Assembly: GCA_025738555.1 (NCBI GenBank) | Contig: JAOVFP010000003.1 | Span: 5,642,001 to 5,706,000, forward strand | Origin: Cyathus striatus | Lineage: Eukaryota; Basidiomycota; Agaricomycetes; Agaricales; Nidulariaceae | Reading direction: 5' to 3' | Length of the DNA: 64,000 bases | In this document: in pieces, positions 11,523 to 25,300 of the stretch | Position numbering within the stretch: the first letter of the stretch is position 1 | Layout: the number at the start of each line of letters is the position of its first letter | Position numbers and translations under genes: made by a program | The notes under the pieces: generated by a model | Told to the model about the DNA's origin: nothing | Databases searched by the model: none | Seen by the model: the letters and a program-made list of their open reading frames with translations, nothing else

Positions 11523-12013
11523 CTAATCTTGCTCCGTCTGGTCTCTCGGACGGTACTTGATACCACGAGCCTCCAAATCTGCTTCCACTTCTTCGGGAAC
11601 CCTTCCCCTCACACGTACAGCATACATTCCTCGTACATATTTAGCTGTTGAAGCATTGGTCAAAAATTAAAGAAAACAAAGAATGCGGCAAGGACCGTTG
11701 AGTACTCACATGTTCTTTGCCACCGAGCCACCCAACTTGTTTCAGGATCAATCACAGCAATGACTCCATCAAAATATGTAGTAGTACAGGCTGATATCCG
11801 CTCTGGATTGTTTTTGAGCTTTGAAGGGAAAGAGACGAGTCAGTAATCCCAAGTAGTTGGAGAGAAGTGATATGCACGTACCTGAAGCACATCTTCACAG
11901 TTAGGACATCCGTTCCTCCTGAAGTCAACAGGAAGCTGAATAATGGAACATAGGAGACAAGCACGGAGTTGCTTTGAGCGTGGCTGGGCAGGGATTCTTA
12001 CGCCTTCGGACAT
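11523..12013 (-). CDS. SPT4: Transcription elongation factor Spt4
   Basis: Small zinc-finger subunit of DSIF (Spt4-Spt5), which clamps RNA polymerase II during elongation in the nucleus. The product starts MSEGVRIPAQPRSKQLRACL, with zinc ligands in ACLLCSIIQLPVDF...GCPNCE (two CxxC pairs). It continues after an intron with LKNNPERISACTTTYFDGVI, AVIDPETSWVARWQRT and KYVRGMYAVRVRGRVPEEVE, ending KYRPRDQTEQD-stop. That is about 120 residues, the usual Spt4 length. Start at 12013 and stop at 11523-11525. The gene converges with the lipase (about 290 bp between stops) and diverges from ARL2 (about 160 bp between ATGs). Confidence 0.93.
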
Positions 12014-12174
12014 GGTGGTTTAGTAAATGAACTGAAACTTAGCGCCGTTTACAGTGTAATACGTTGGGCGCTTACTTATTTGGATTGCTTACATAAATAC
12101 ATTGGTATATGACTTTGACCAGAGGCTTCACTTTCAGCACGTAGCGATTATCATCCTCGCTCCATCCATCTACT

Positions 12175-13091
12175 ATGGGTCTCCTAACTATCATCCGTAA
12201 GAACCGTCAAAAGGAGAAGGAAATGAGGATTCTCTTTCTGTAAGAATGCGACGTGCGGTCCATTTCAACAAATATCCCCTAAATTCCAAACAGTGGCCTC
12301 GATAACGCAGGAAAGACCACCATTCTCAAAAAGCTCAATGGGGAAGATATTAGGAGTGTTAGCCCTACCTTGGGCTTCAATATAAAAACATTTCAGCATG
12401 GCAAGTGAGATATCTACCTCCGTATGCGCTTCACCTATTGTCCTGAGCTATCCGCCTTCAATTCCAGGTACACTCTGAATATATGTATGTCATTCCGCAA
12501 GATCGTCACCTCGCCCGGCTACTTATCACAGCCACAGGGGATGTCGGTGGCCAAAGAACTCTGCGGCCGTACTGGCGAAACTACTTTGAGCAAACAGATG
12601 CGTTGGTCTGGGTTGTCGATTCCGGCGACCGCATGCGTATGGAAGATTGCAAGAGAGAGCTACACAGTTTGCTAACCGAAGATGTACGTTTCCGCTATCC
12701 TATCAAGTTTCCATCTCCAACTCCGCATGGTAATCCCTTCTCCTTCTTTCTCAGCGTCTGGCTGGTGCGTCCCTCCTGGTGTTCGCCAACAAACAAGACC
12801 TACAAGGCTCAATGTCTGATGACGAAATCCGCGACGTTAGTCCTTCCTTCTTCAGTCATTCTGCTCTCCCGTATATATGCCTATATTTTACATTTTAAAC
12901 GATTATAGGCATTAGCTCTGGCCTCTATCAAATCGCATCAGTGGAAAATCTGGCCATGCAGTGCAGTGACAGGAGCCAATCTTGTCCAAGGCCTGGATTG
13001 GATAGTAAATGATGTTGCAGGCAGACTATATTACAGCACAACTGCCCAGCAACCGAAATCGACTTCATTACTTTTAACTCAGACGGCATGA
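12175..13091 (+). CDS. ARL2: ADP-ribosylation-factor-like GTPase Arl2
   Basis: Small GTPase that works with tubulin-folding cofactors in microtubule biogenesis. The sequence [20 protein letters not shown] is the Arl2 signature N-terminus with Gly2 (Arl2 is poorly or not myristoylated in other species). Nucleotide-binding motifs are all present: [11 protein letters not shown] (P loop), [10 protein letters not shown] (switch I Thr), [20 protein letters not shown] (switch II) and [15 protein letters not shown] (NKxD). The C-terminus carries [20 protein letters not shown], as in Arl2/Arl3. The exons are joined by short GT-AG introns, and the stop is TGA at 13089-13091. The C-terminal tail ([13 protein letters not shown]...) is somewhat longer than in animals. 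Choice of Arl2 over Arl3 rests on the N-terminus. Confidence 0.92.
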
Positions 13092-16000
13092 CTATTACAG
13101 ATACATCCTTCCTTTTCCGTATCGCTCCTGTTGTACCGTGCCCGGTAACTGGCCCGGTCATCCAACGTTTCGCTCTTCTTCTCCCTCAGATCTCTTTTAA
13201 TATTCTGAGCCTTGGCATCGGTATCTTCAACAAGATTTAACGTTCTGAAGTTAAACATCACACATATCCTCGATTCAGAATGGGTCCTTCGCTTCATCTA
13301 CGGCTTTCTACACGCAAACGAAAATGCCTCACGGGTATTATAGACTACCTCATACTGCATGTTTACTAATCGCGACATTGGTCAATGGCGATTTCTTTAA
13401 CACGTGCTTTTTCTGCCGCATTCCAGCCTTCTTCCGTTATTTATGCCTCATATCTTGTTGAAAACTCAGGTTCTCCTTTGGTAAGTATGGATATATGTGA
13501 TGTATTCGCTTACTTTAAGCAGGCTGCATGTACTATGGCTTGGATTTACCTCCATGAAGCAAATACAATCATTACGGACAAGTATTCGTACTCCGTAGTG
13601 CATGCGATCGATTCTCCTTCGTGCCGTCAAGATTAAAATATATGTACATTCCTTCGTACTTAAGTTGCTTTTAGCCGTCCTACTGACGGTGGACTTCTTA
13701 ACCCTTCCGCAACGGCAACAAGTAACGCGTTCAAACATCTGAAGATATATATGTACTCCTTCCACCGCTAGACTTTTTAGGTTTTCGAAGTCATTGAATT
13801 ACCGGCCTTTTAACAAGCTCTTCCCTATGTGAGTTCAACCAGCATTTTGTCGGTGTGCTGGAGCATTAATCTTCATCATATCATAGCCACTAGTCGCAGT
13901 ATCTGTGACACGACGCATCGATCCAGCTAAGTAGTGTTGGGTAAACAGAGCGGTGACTTGTGGCTAACACCGACCGGCAAATTTTACGGCAAAGTCTGAA
14001 AGGCTAATTCTAATTCTACGATCTATAACACAGTCCTGTTGAGAGCGATCTATGGTAACAGCGCAAATTGCCGTTCAACTTCGAACGAGAAATACATTGC
14101 ATATTTTTAATAAACTCACTGCGGTGAACTGGAAGTAGTGATTGCCTCAGCCTCCTGGTTTAAAATTTCTCATTTATTTTTCATCCGTTAGCAAACTCCG
14201 TTCTTCATCAATATTTCATGCTCAAGCCTGAAAATAGACAATTTTGTCTTCCTCCAAAATACAAAATACATAAGCTACATTTTCACGTAGATTTTTTACT
14301 TCGGGCCAAGGCTCATCGAAATGATGACTATCGTCATACTGCGGTGGGTACGCATGATTCTGGCTGACATGCGGCGATTGTGCCGTCGAGCTTCACCCGA
14401 ACATATTTTCTCGTCTAAGACAGTCTTACTTATTTCTAAGTCTGGAATAAATCTCTGGTAGCCTTACAAGGTTAGGTAGGTCGCTGCATACTGCCGTATA
14501 TTCTTTGGCAGATAGTACAACATTCATTAAATGGGTGGCACGCCGCCTGCTGTCATTTATATCGACAATGATCTAACAATTCCAAGTCCTACATAAAGAA
14601 CTCGAACGAAAGCCCGAGGAGCAATTGGCACTCGGATGAATGATTTCTCATTATAGGACCACACTCGCATACTAGAAGCAAGATGTGCTTCATTTCGAAC
14701 ATAAATGGGATGCGATGACTTAGGATATCAACAGACAGGGTCGCGCATCGTATACTAATTGTAATGAGTAAACTGCTACAACCTCGGTGGCCAACTTGGC
14801 TAACTGATGATTTTCAGGACCGAGTAGATATTGATATCGACGCTGACAAGTCACCCCCGCGGTTGATTGACTGATAGACTTCTGATGCCGTATCACGAGT
14901 GTCAATTTGCTGATGTGCTCCTAGTAGTAGTAGTAGCTATGGACGCACGTCGTGCCTTTTCAGTGACATTCCCCTTCGGCACGGCAAGAAATTCACACTT
15001 ATCACCAGTTGGCAAATAATAATAGTCCAAATCCCACTTGCGAAAAATAAAACTTCGATTCGTTGGGCATTAATTCCTTGGTGAGAACGTAAAATCAACC
15101 GAGGAAAAATGCAACCCGAGACAGCAAGATGAGACATGTAGGCAAAACTGCATTGAAAAAATTCGGTGGTAGTAGTAGAGGGCAGCACATGTCCGAAGGA
15201 GATTTGCCCGCCGACTCCAGTGGTTTTATCGACCATCAGCTTCTCGACTTTAGCTCTGGTTTGGTTGGTGAACTTGCTAAGTTTGTTTATGGCTGATATA
15301 ATGAAAATTGTGTTTATCATCTTTATGTTTCTGTCCAGTGTGGATTTTGTGCAAAATCAAGGAACTGGCTAAATAGATAAGTAGCTCCTTAAGATATTGA
15401 TGAATTTTTGTGTGCATGATGTTGGTAGTACGAAGTTCGGCGAAGAGTCCGTGCTTTGAGATGCACTGGAAGGGGAAGCAAGCTCAAAAAACGGGGAGTT
15501 ATTTCTGGAAGGCGAAGGCCTAATCTGGAGCAGGAGTCAAAAGGCTATCGAGATAAAATGGCAGGAAGCGGAGCAATCGAGAGACGGTCGGGGTCAGTAG
15601 AGATCGCAAACCCATAATCTTGTAGTCGAAGTGTCCCACTGTCAAGAGATGTTTTTTCCCTGCACAAGATTCCGGATAGAAACCTGAGGAATCTCGGGAT
15701 TCGGATAGGCAGAGATGCAATCAAGATGGGGGTGCACAGATTCAGAAGAGGTCGGTGAGAATTGGATTGTCTGAATGAGCTCTCGAGCGTGTATCCTGAG
15801 TGGCAACTTGTGCTGTATCCATAGAACTTGGAAAGACCGCGAGTTGGGGTCAGTGCTTTTGTGGAGAAGGACAGCCACGTGGAAGCGAGTCAACCTTCGT
15901 CTTACAAGTTGACTCTTGAACTACGCTCTCGTTATAGCTCTTCGCCCAAAACTTTAACGTCATGCATAATTTCAGTATACTCTTCCTTTTGTTACCTTAC

Positions 16001-16641
16001 TATTTGTATTCTAGACTTTGCGATGCCGCTCCGTGCAACGATTTGAACTCTACCGCAATCTTCATCCGAACCTCGAGGCTTGCTTGTTTTATATATCTGA
16101 ACTAGCTGCCTTGTACGTTTATTCCGCTCTGCAGGCGAGCCTCCCTATTCGCCAGCAAGACTCTTTGGCTATTACGCCGTGCTCCCGGGAGGGGATCTGG
16201 AATTTCTGTGCTCTCTCAGAGTCGTCCTGGTCTGATCAGGGTTCATCGTGTGGAGCTTCTTCTGCTTGTGAAATCCTTCCTTTCTTCAGTTCACCCCCAT
16301 TTGGTGTGCCATATCGAGACTGAGAACGACCCTTAGGATGTGCAGTTGGCCTTAGACACGCCTCCCTCCGTATTCCAATCGAGCTGATTCTATGATGCAA
16401 GATGCAATCTGGCTACTTGCGAATCCCTCTCCCCCCTGGGTTGACGCAGATTTCGCTCTATTTTGCCGATCTTCATCCACACCACTCGACCACCGGAATT
16501 CCTTAATTTCATCCGTCGCGGGTCTCCTTTAGCATATAAAGCTCGACTTATACAACCTTTCCTTCACTTCGCTCCTCTTCTCAAGCTCAGCTATCTCCCA
16601 ATACTCGCCTGCTTCTTGTCTTTGAGGCGACAACTCCAACT
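13092..16641. other. 3.5-kb gene-poor region
   Basis: Downstream of ARL2 and upstream of the CFA synthase. I see no recognisable protein family, tRNA or long repeat. Short frames occur (13385-13636 on + with intron-like gtaagt...cag inside; 14937-15320 on -), but none is convincing. (TAG)n/(GTA)n microsatellite-like runs sit near 14925-14937 and 15163-15177. The last few hundred bases are pyrimidine-rich promoter sequence of the CFA synthase. The region could hide an unrecognised lineage-specific gene or non-coding RNA. Confidence 0.45.
16535..16540 (+). promoter_or_regulatory. TATA box of the CFA synthase gene
   Basis: tataaa within agcatataaagctcg, about 100 bp upstream of the ATG at 16642 and followed by a CT-rich stretch. 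Position and context fit a core promoter; transcription start not visible from sequence. Confidence 0.45.
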
Positions 16642-18481
16642 ATGCCTTCTTCAACTGCACCAGCTTGCGCACCGTTCCCGGCCCCTGCCAGGGCTCTTCA
16701 ATCCTCTTCTGTGCTTTCGTTGTCGGCTTTGAGCCCGCGTTCCTGGATCATCTCACTGGGTACGATTACTCTAGTCACTTCTAGCATACACATTTCATAT
16801 AACAAACCCTTAATAGCCCGAAGTTCCATCGTATCCGTCCTTCAGGACGCGATTGCAATAGGACACTTAACGATCTCCGATTCTGAAGGGTCGCACTACT
16901 ATGGCAGATACCAAAAAGGCTGCAATGACGTTCATATTAAGGTCCTCAATAACAATTTCTGGCTACGCATTATGTTGTAAGTTATCCCTCCTCATGAAAT
17001 CCACTTATTTATATTCTTACCACCTCTTCTCACTATAGGTCTGGAGATCTAGGATGTAAGCCTTTCTTCATCATATACCCTTCATGCACTGTACCAACAC
17101 TACTTCAATAGTCAGCGAAGCATATATGATTGGTGATATCGAAGTCAGCTCATTAAAAGGCGCTATGAATGTATGTTACTCTTTCTTTTGAATGGGAGTC
17201 AATTCTTATGTTTTGTAACACAGCTATGGCTTGATAATGAATCAACTATGCAGGACACTCTGTCATCCACAGTCGCAAAGATATCTTCTGCAATATCGAG
17301 CGTCTACAACAGTTTCCTCGGCCAGACCCGTTCCCAGGCGCGTCTCAACGCTATCGCGAGCTACGACCAGTCCAATGAACTATTCAAGGCTTTCCTGAGT
17401 AATGAAATGATGTACTCATGCGCGTTATGGAGTGATGCAGAGGGCGGCGTTCGCGGTGACCTTGAAACTGGCCCAACCCCCGGTGACCTAGAGGCTGCAC
17501 AGTTACGAAAAATCCATCATGTGCTGAGAAAAGCACGTGTCAAGCCTGGTCATCGCATACTGGAATTCGGCAGTGGATGGGGTGGCCTTGCCATTGAGGC
17601 TGCGCGGTCATTTGGCTGTGAAGTTGATACGTTGACTCTCTCTGTTGAGCAAAAGAAACTCGCAGAGGAGCGTATCAAGGCAGCGGGCCTTCAAGAACGT
17701 ATCAGGGTTCATCTTCTTGACTACCGAGAAATCCCTGCAGAATTTGAAAAGGCGTTCGATGCTTTCGTCAGTATTGAGATGATCGAGGTATTTATCGTTT
17801 TCATCTACAATCAAGACTGTTTGTCTAACCCTCCCTATAGCATGTTGGACCTAAACATTACCACTCTTACTTCAAACTTGTTGACTTTGCCTTGAAGTCG
17901 AGGAATTCAGCAGTCGTCGTTACGTCTTCTACCTTCCCTGAGTCACGATTTTCTGGATACCAGTACGTAATGTCAAGTGAAATATGTTCCACTTGTTCAA
18001 TTTTTTTAGAGCTGAAGACTTTATGAGGCGCTACATGTGGCCTAACTCCTGTCTTCCAAGCGCTACTGCCTTAATAGCTGCCGCACACTCAGGATCACAA
18101 GGTCGTTTCACTCTCGAAGGTGTCGAAAACCATGCAGCTCGTGAGTTATATTTTTCAGCTAAATCTGGTGCAACACTGAATTATGATTCATTTTTAGATT
18201 ATCCCCGCACACTTCGCGAGTGGGGAAGGCGTCTAGAGGTAAATTTGAGCCAGGACCTTATTGCACAGGATTATCCCGGTCTCAGAGACCCTGCGGACTA
18301 TGAAGCTTTCAAACGCAAGTGGCACTACTTGTTTGCTTACGCAGGAGCTGGATTTGCGAAAGGCTATATCACTTGCCATATGCTGACCTTCATTCGCCAT
18401 GTAAGCAATTATTTACGAATCGCTTTGAACGTAGACGTTAACACACCTTTTAAGAATGACACTCCGGAATGCTGCGATTGA
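16642..18481 (+). CDS. Cyclopropane-fatty-acyl-phospholipid synthase (SAM-dependent)
   Basis: Methylates cis double bonds of membrane phospholipid acyl chains using S-adenosylmethionine. Start MPSSTAPACAPFPAPARALQ. The N-terminal part carries the lipid-binding region (YNKPLIARSSIVSVLQDAIA, HLTISDSEG, DVHIKVLNNNFWLRIML, then SEAYMIGDIEVSSLKGAMN). The methyltransferase fold follows with the SAM-binding glycine loop ILEFGSGWGGLAIEAARSFG. After an intron at 17788 the sequence continues IEMIEHVGPKHYHSYFKLVD, the family's conserved EHVG segment, then EDFMRRYMWPNSCLPSATAL (tripeptide-like PN.CLPS) and HYPRTLREWGRRLEVNL. The last intron ends before 18455, giving a C-terminus NDTPECCD-stop. A eukaryotic CFA synthase of this type is widespread in mushrooms. 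All exons look intact. Confidence 0.9.
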
Positions 18482-19364
18482 ATATTTTTAAATCTCAAAA
18501 CAAAAGAGACGCCAATGAAAAGGCAATACATCGTGATACCTTCGAATACGATATATCATTATTGAGTCGACCTGCGGACTCCTATATAGAAATGGGATTA
18601 GAATACGTATTTAATGGTTCCTTATGGAAGAATACCAGCATCGCTAGAACATCTGTAACAGTAGTACATTGCAATGAATTTCGTTTGGTTTAAAAATGGC
18701 CTTGCATTAGAAATTGATAGTGGTTCTCGATCTAGAATGGATCAACGATTCTGATCTTCATTGGATCTTCAATTGTAACCAAAGTGAGTGCTTACTGTAT
18801 CTAAACGTTTAACTGTATATATTATTAAGATTCCTTCAATGGCCGCTATCCCACCACCGGATGACGGATGTGTATTTAAAAGGTTGTCCGCAGGGGTTCA
18901 CTTCAGTGGTTGGCAGATCGTCGGCACGAGCTCATCGGGTAGATACATACTTACGAACCTAATCAGGAAAATTATTGCACTTATTGGGACATACACTAAA
19001 ATTAGCAGCATTACAGTCTATTACAATTCCAAACATAAACATCATTACTACTTATTATATGTCCTGTAGGTACTTCTTCCTCCTGTAATCGGTTTGGAAG
19101 CTTAGCTTGCTAACGACACGTATGAGTGAGAAGACAAATCTCGTTGCCCACATACGGTGCCATATAATTAATTTCGATTATGCGTATCTTACAAAGGTAG
19201 TTCACCTCATCAAGAAAGGGTATCGATTAGATATTTACATGGTATTAGTATCCCAGGGTAAAAGAATGGACATCGTGATGTGATAAATGGAGCATACATA
19301 GCGGAGGTCTAGGTGAAGGGTATGTAAATGAGAGGTTATGTAAATCATGAAAGCAGAAAGAACG
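18482..19364. other. Intergenic region between convergent CFA synthase and kinesin genes
   Basis: AT-rich 883 bp, presumably the two 3' UTRs plus spacer. Short frames at 18469-18693 and 18788-19069 have no recognisable family. No repeats or RNA genes seen. Confidence 0.5.
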
Positions 19365-22300
19365 TCATGCCGGTAAACGAGTGGGATCTAATTTTGATAT
19401 CCATGACTGGAGCTCTTTGAGGTTGGGAGCAGCGAGGGCGTGCGAGTTAGAGGCCGTAAAAAGCGTAAAGGAGAAGGGTTTCTAAGAAAGCATTAGCGCA
19501 GAACCGTGGGCTAAAACAATGAACCTACTCCAAGCAAGGCCTCCTTTGCCGGATCACTTTCTACATTGACTCCGGAGAGACTAATAATGCCTGTCTCTTC
19601 TAGTTCGTTTGAATGCATATAAATATGTAGGTATGGTCTAAGAACAATTGGATATTTTTTCTTGGTCAGATAGAATAAAGTAAAAGTACCTTTTCAAGAC
19701 AAACCATCGCCTCTCCCAGATATTTTCCCTTGCATCTGTAAGGATAGTCAAGTGTCCCTTCTTCGTGGCCCCATCACTAAACACCATAAGATTGGGATGG
19801 AAGAATTAATGTCTAAAAACCTTACCCTCTTGGAACCACCTTTGTCTCTGATATAAACTTAAGACTGTCATACGATGCGGGTTCCAGAAGCCGTTTACCG
19901 GAGACAGGGGTCTCTTCAGATTCTGGTTCTTGACTGAGGATAATCTTTCCCTTGTGCCCAAATTGTTTTTGCCATATGTCAAGGGCTTTCTTCAATAAAT
20001 CATCAGCACGCCATGCCAGGGTATCTACCGCAATAGACTTTGGCGGGGATGCAGCTAAAATGACTCGAACAGCTTGGACATCAGCTGCCCGTCTTTCTGT
20101 TGTTATTAGCCGCTCGTAGTCTTCAACAACAGAAATACCCCTAGGCTTCCATAGTGCCAGCACCTCCTCACCTCTCACATACTTCTCAGAAGTATCAAGG
20201 CGCCACAAGTCTTTGGCAGATCGAGTCAGAGGAGGGGATAGGCGTACGCTGAACAATGTACTGGTCTTAGATAGAATTTTATTACCGCCGAAGAAGGTGA
20301 GGAATTTCGAAGGAGGACTTGCGTCCCGGGCCTGTATAGAAATGGCGGTATCCATTACGAAATTTACGGGCTCTGCGCATGTGTCGACAGCAATTGACCA
20401 GGCCAATTGCAGCAAAACACGTTGATTCTGCTCTGTCACTCGGTTGAGTAGATGAGAGTCGTGAACGCTAGAATCCCATAGAGCTTCAGCAGATAATGTA
20501 CCTGTCCCATCAGGCTTAAATTCCAACCTTTGCTCTTTCTGAAGAGGCAGTGTTGCAAGTGACTTCGAGTTAGAATCTTGCAAGCGGCCTTTGGCATCAA
20601 GTAAACGAACGTCCCCAATCCGAATTTTAGTAAATTCCAACCAAGGAAGCTGTTGTCCTGAATTAGAGGAGAGGGATATAACAATGCGCCTTTGCAATCC
20701 TTGATGTAACCAGAATACTCCAGGGTCAACATTATTCCGAGAGATGACTGGCATAGGCAGATATGAGCCATCCAGGCCAAGTTCACATATCTGTACCCAT
20801 GCTACCACATCATGAGTTTGTTCTACCACGAAGTCGTTTTCTGAACGCCGCATGGGTGGCAATGTCGCTGGACGACTTTCAGAACTTGGCGATGGGGAAT
20901 TTGAGGGTGGGTATTGTCGTTGTTCTCGCAGTTCATCCCATCGTTCCATTCTTTCCAAATATGTAGGTTTAAGCGCTGCAAAGAATTCGATAGGCGCATA
21001 GCCTTGCCGCAGGTGATTCAGCACTTTAGAAGTGGTTACGATGGAAAAACTTCGTCGAAATTTAAGCTCGGACAGAGATGAGGTGTCCACGTCAACTGGT
21101 GCAGATGGGAAGATTTCTTCAGCAGACAACGTAGAGCCCACAAACGATGATAGCCGGACTTGGAGGTGGACAGCAGAAAAATCATGAGAAGACAAACCCT
21201 TCACTGAATCAACTGTCACAAAGAAGCTTAATTTAGTACCAGGAGGAACAGTCCCAGGAACAGGCGAGGATGGTCGAGTAGAAGGTAATGATGCGTGTGG
21301 GGATCCGTTTAAATATTTTGGCGAAAGAATGACATTCATCACTTTGATATCCACTCTACAGGAGCCAATGGCCTCTGAGGTATATCTACAGAATATCGGA
21401 ACAGTGGATATGGATGATAACCTGCGAGAAAGGGGTGCAAGTGAGATCAGCGCATTTCCAATGAAAGAGTATTCAGGAGGAGGTGAGTCGTAGAATGGTT
21501 CGTCGGAGGAGAAATGCCGAGTGTAGGAAGGTCGGTCTATGTATGTCGTGAGGTTTCGCATTCTCTGTATCTGTTGTTGCATTCGATCCAGGGACCAGAC
21601 ATAAATTGCATTGTGCCTCATGTCCAAAACTTTGACTGCTACAGACGGTTGAGTAGCGGATGCAAGAATTGGATCTGACACATCGCCGAACTCATCCAAG
21701 CCTGCAATAGTACCGACAGCAGAGGTAGGTGCTGCAAGGGAACCACCAGAGGCAATAGTGAAATTGTACGCGACCTCTTTTCCAAGTTCCTTACTAAAAT
21801 AGCTTAGCGCACGTGGAACTGTAATAATTGTGGCGGCTGACCTGATAACATTTGCCTCTTTCATCATGACTGCACTTGTTAAAATCACCTCTGCCATTGA
21901 GAAAGCCCTATGTGCTCGCCACTTATCGAGGACCTTACGTATTAATCTAAGTTGTTTTGCAGAATATATAACTGGTTCGAACTCCATAGACTCCAGACCA
22001 GTTTCTCCTCTAGCACGTGCGTCAATTAGACGTTTCATTTGTGCGCGAACCATTTTCAGTTGGTGTTCCATATGGTCTTTCTCAACCTTCAGATCTTCGG
22101 CTTCGGTGGTGGAGTCAGTAATCTCCTGCAGTCTATTTTCCAACTCGCTTTGTACGTCTTTCAGCGAGACATCTACAGCAGGGCTTCCATTAAGGCTAGT
22201 GTCGTCTGTAGCAGTTTCACTGGGTAAGGGGCGGCCTGTCTCGCTCCATACGTCATCCGCGTGACTGAGACTACTATCTGGTCTCGGTTTTGAATTATGA

Positions 22301-25300
22301 TCGCGCATGGTTTTCACTTTCGTAATCTTTTCGAATAGCTTGTTCAGATCGTCATCCGGAAGGTTGTCAAGCGTGGGGTCCAACCCCAATCGCGCCAGCG
22401 CGGCCTCTCGTTTCGCAAAATTCCAATCTACTTCTGCCAGTTCATCATCTGACGAGGGAGACTCGGGCCGTGTATGACCATCGCCTTCAAGTTCAGCAAC
22501 GGTGATACTGTGTTGCAAATTTGACTTCATGGTCGCACGATCTCTTTGCTTCCGGACTTCTTCCGGATTATTAAACCTGAAGACGTGATTGTCGCCTGAA
22601 AGGTGGGTTAAGGAAGATGAGACAGTGAGCTCAAACTATCCCATTGTACATACCGAGAATGATACGAAATCCAGAGCGGAGTTTATGGGACTATTCATAT
22701 AGTAGAGTTAAGTATTAACATATCAGTTCACGTTGAAAGCTTACTTGTTCTGGAAATATTTGTTTTCCGTTCAAGAACTAATACCACCTTCAGTAATTGT
22801 ATACTTGAAGAGTGAATTGTATAACATACTGTGACACTATTTGGTAGGCCATGGATGAAAACCTTCCCGTCGACGTTCTCGATATAGCAGTGCTCTTCCA
22901 TGATGTTATCACCACTTAAGCGTATGGCGGCCGGTTTCTCGCTATCAAGCCTTCCTATCTAAAGCAGAGTTAATGAAGTCCGTTGTGAGGAAGGTGATAA
23001 GGATATCGAAGGCACACTTACCATCGTCTTTCCGGGTTTCAGCTGATAGATCAAACATTCATTCATGAGAGGATCTATGGATAATAATAGAATGAAGACT
23101 TGTCTTATAGCTATTATCGGATTATAGGCGTACCTTCATTCTACAACAGCCCAATTCATACCGGATCAGTCAATGCGATATCTTACAAAATATGAGTAAA
23201 AGGCGCACAAGGTTAACAAGATGAGGCATCTAATCAGGAGTAACTATTGGTTAATTAAATCATGCAGTAGCAATTCAAAGATACACTGACCTTCTTCGGG
23301 GTATGAACACCAACCAAGTTCTTCTCCACAGTGATACCCAATTCCTCCAGCGCCTTCTCCCGCTCCCTCTGGACCTCCTGGGTTCTTTCTAACTTCTCTT
23401 CCCAGGTTTCATTCAGACTCTGCATAAGCTTTTCGCTAGCTTCCATCTGCTCTTGCAATTCCGCCTTTGTAACTGTCTTGATTCTCCCATCCTTTGTCTG
23501 ATAAGTAACCTTTTGTTTCTCTGGAGGAACTTTTGGATCAAACGTGTCTTCACCACTACTAGACGAGACGCGTGCTATGTGTCAAGCAAGTTAGCAAAAC
23601 CTTTGCACGAAGCAAAAAGGTATGATGGTCAATCACACCTCTGAGCATCTCAAGCTCTTCCTTCAGTTCTCGGACAAGCTTCGCGTTAGGATCCTCATTA
23701 ACCACAGCTTTATTTTTAATCTTCTTTGCCTGATCAGCATATCGCAATGTGCTAAGAGTTTCCTCATAGTCAGCAGGCGATATCGCAGCAATCATAGCAG
23801 TCTTCGAGTTACCACCTAGACTGTCCTTGAGTAACCAAGTTAATACCTAAAGAACGTCGTTACGCAACGTCTGTGTTTTAAAAAACAGTAAAATTGGAGG
23901 AAGCAAACTAATGTAACGCACGGAATCGCGATACGGGACGAATTCAGCGTCCTTTCCCTTCTTCCCTTTCTTTCCATCTGCTTGACTGGCCATGGCAAGT
24001 GCTGATATAACTTTACCTAGCGTTGTCAGCGACTTGTTAATATTGGCGCCCTCCTTGAGTCGTTGACCGGTAGCTCCAGTCGAGTTTGCGCGTTCTGATC
24101 CAGCCAGGTCGACCAAACTATACTTATTAGACTCCGGGTGGAGGAATATAAAAGGGGGAAGCAAACACACCTGATTCTTGACACCTTCTCGGTGTCCAAA
24201 TTTGCGTCCGGGTCATGTCTTTTCATGGTTAGGAGAAGGGTAAACACGGCATGCGAGCGAGATGATCTACGTAGCGCAATGTTTAGAAAAAGAGCTACAC
24301 ATATAGTAAGGGAGTTCATACGTCTCATTCATGTTTGTGGCAGCGACCGTTCTTGCCTTGTTACCCTCGTCCATAAGTGTCATCATTTCATCGTAGCTGC
24401 TCACCGCGAGCTTGGAGAGATCTTCAACGTAGGGACCTAAACTAGGATGTTCGCGAACCCTAAGATTGCCGGTGTTTTTTGGGTTAAGAAGGTCGCGGAC
24501 TTTCTCATTGTAAATCTATACCCGCAATCGTCACTGCCGCATTCACAGCTGTCTTTGAGAACCGTAAAGATGCTTAGCTCACCTCTATATAGGATACTTC
24601 GACTGTGAAATTCAGATTAGAATCCTCTGCCTTCTTCAGCTTAACCCGTTCGAACAGCTCGGAACATGTGAGGGGGATAATTCCTTTGTCAGGACCATCT
24701 GGAGAAGGGCACAAGTTATTCTTGAGATGTTTGCGTAAATGAGAGAAGAAATGGCTCACATCCCATCATACTAAACACCGCAACGTTTCGTCAAGCTCGT
24801 TGTCGTGCACTAGCTGAAACACGCACCTATAAGACTTTCCCGATCCTAATAAACGAGTATCAGCATTGTGCCCTCGCTGAAAGAACAATGTCGTGCTTAC
24901 CAGTCTGACCATCTTCACAGCGCCATTGCAATCAGCGTAGTCCGACTTCTGATAGGTCAGAACACGACTTACAAGCTAAAATACACGCATTAAACCCAGA
25001 AAACCCATGGTCTAGCAACTCTTTCCCCAAATCATCGAACAACGTCTGCTGTGAGCAATATCCTGGTTCATCCCTCGGCCCTGCCGACCAATAGCTCTTG
25101 TCAAAGCTAAACGCCATCGTTTTCCGCTCGGTGGCGCGTTTGGTATCCTGCTGACTTCCAGTTTCCGGTGGGTCGAGGAAGGTTTGGCTCCCTTGCATTC
25201 GAATGAGTGGCTTTGCGCCTCGGGCGAGCTCTGGAGGATCATGATCACGGATTGAGGTACACGATTGGGAATGCAGTCGCAAGAGAGATTGAGTTTATTA

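Noticed and set aside
13385..13636. Small frame with an internal intron-like gtaagt...cag
   Set aside because: Signal is weak, the spliced peptide (about 68 residues) has no recognisable feature, and it may be ARL2 downstream noise.
14937..15320. 127-codon frame on the minus strand in the gene-poor region
   Set aside because: No conserved pattern, and overlapping frames on the other strand are of similar length.
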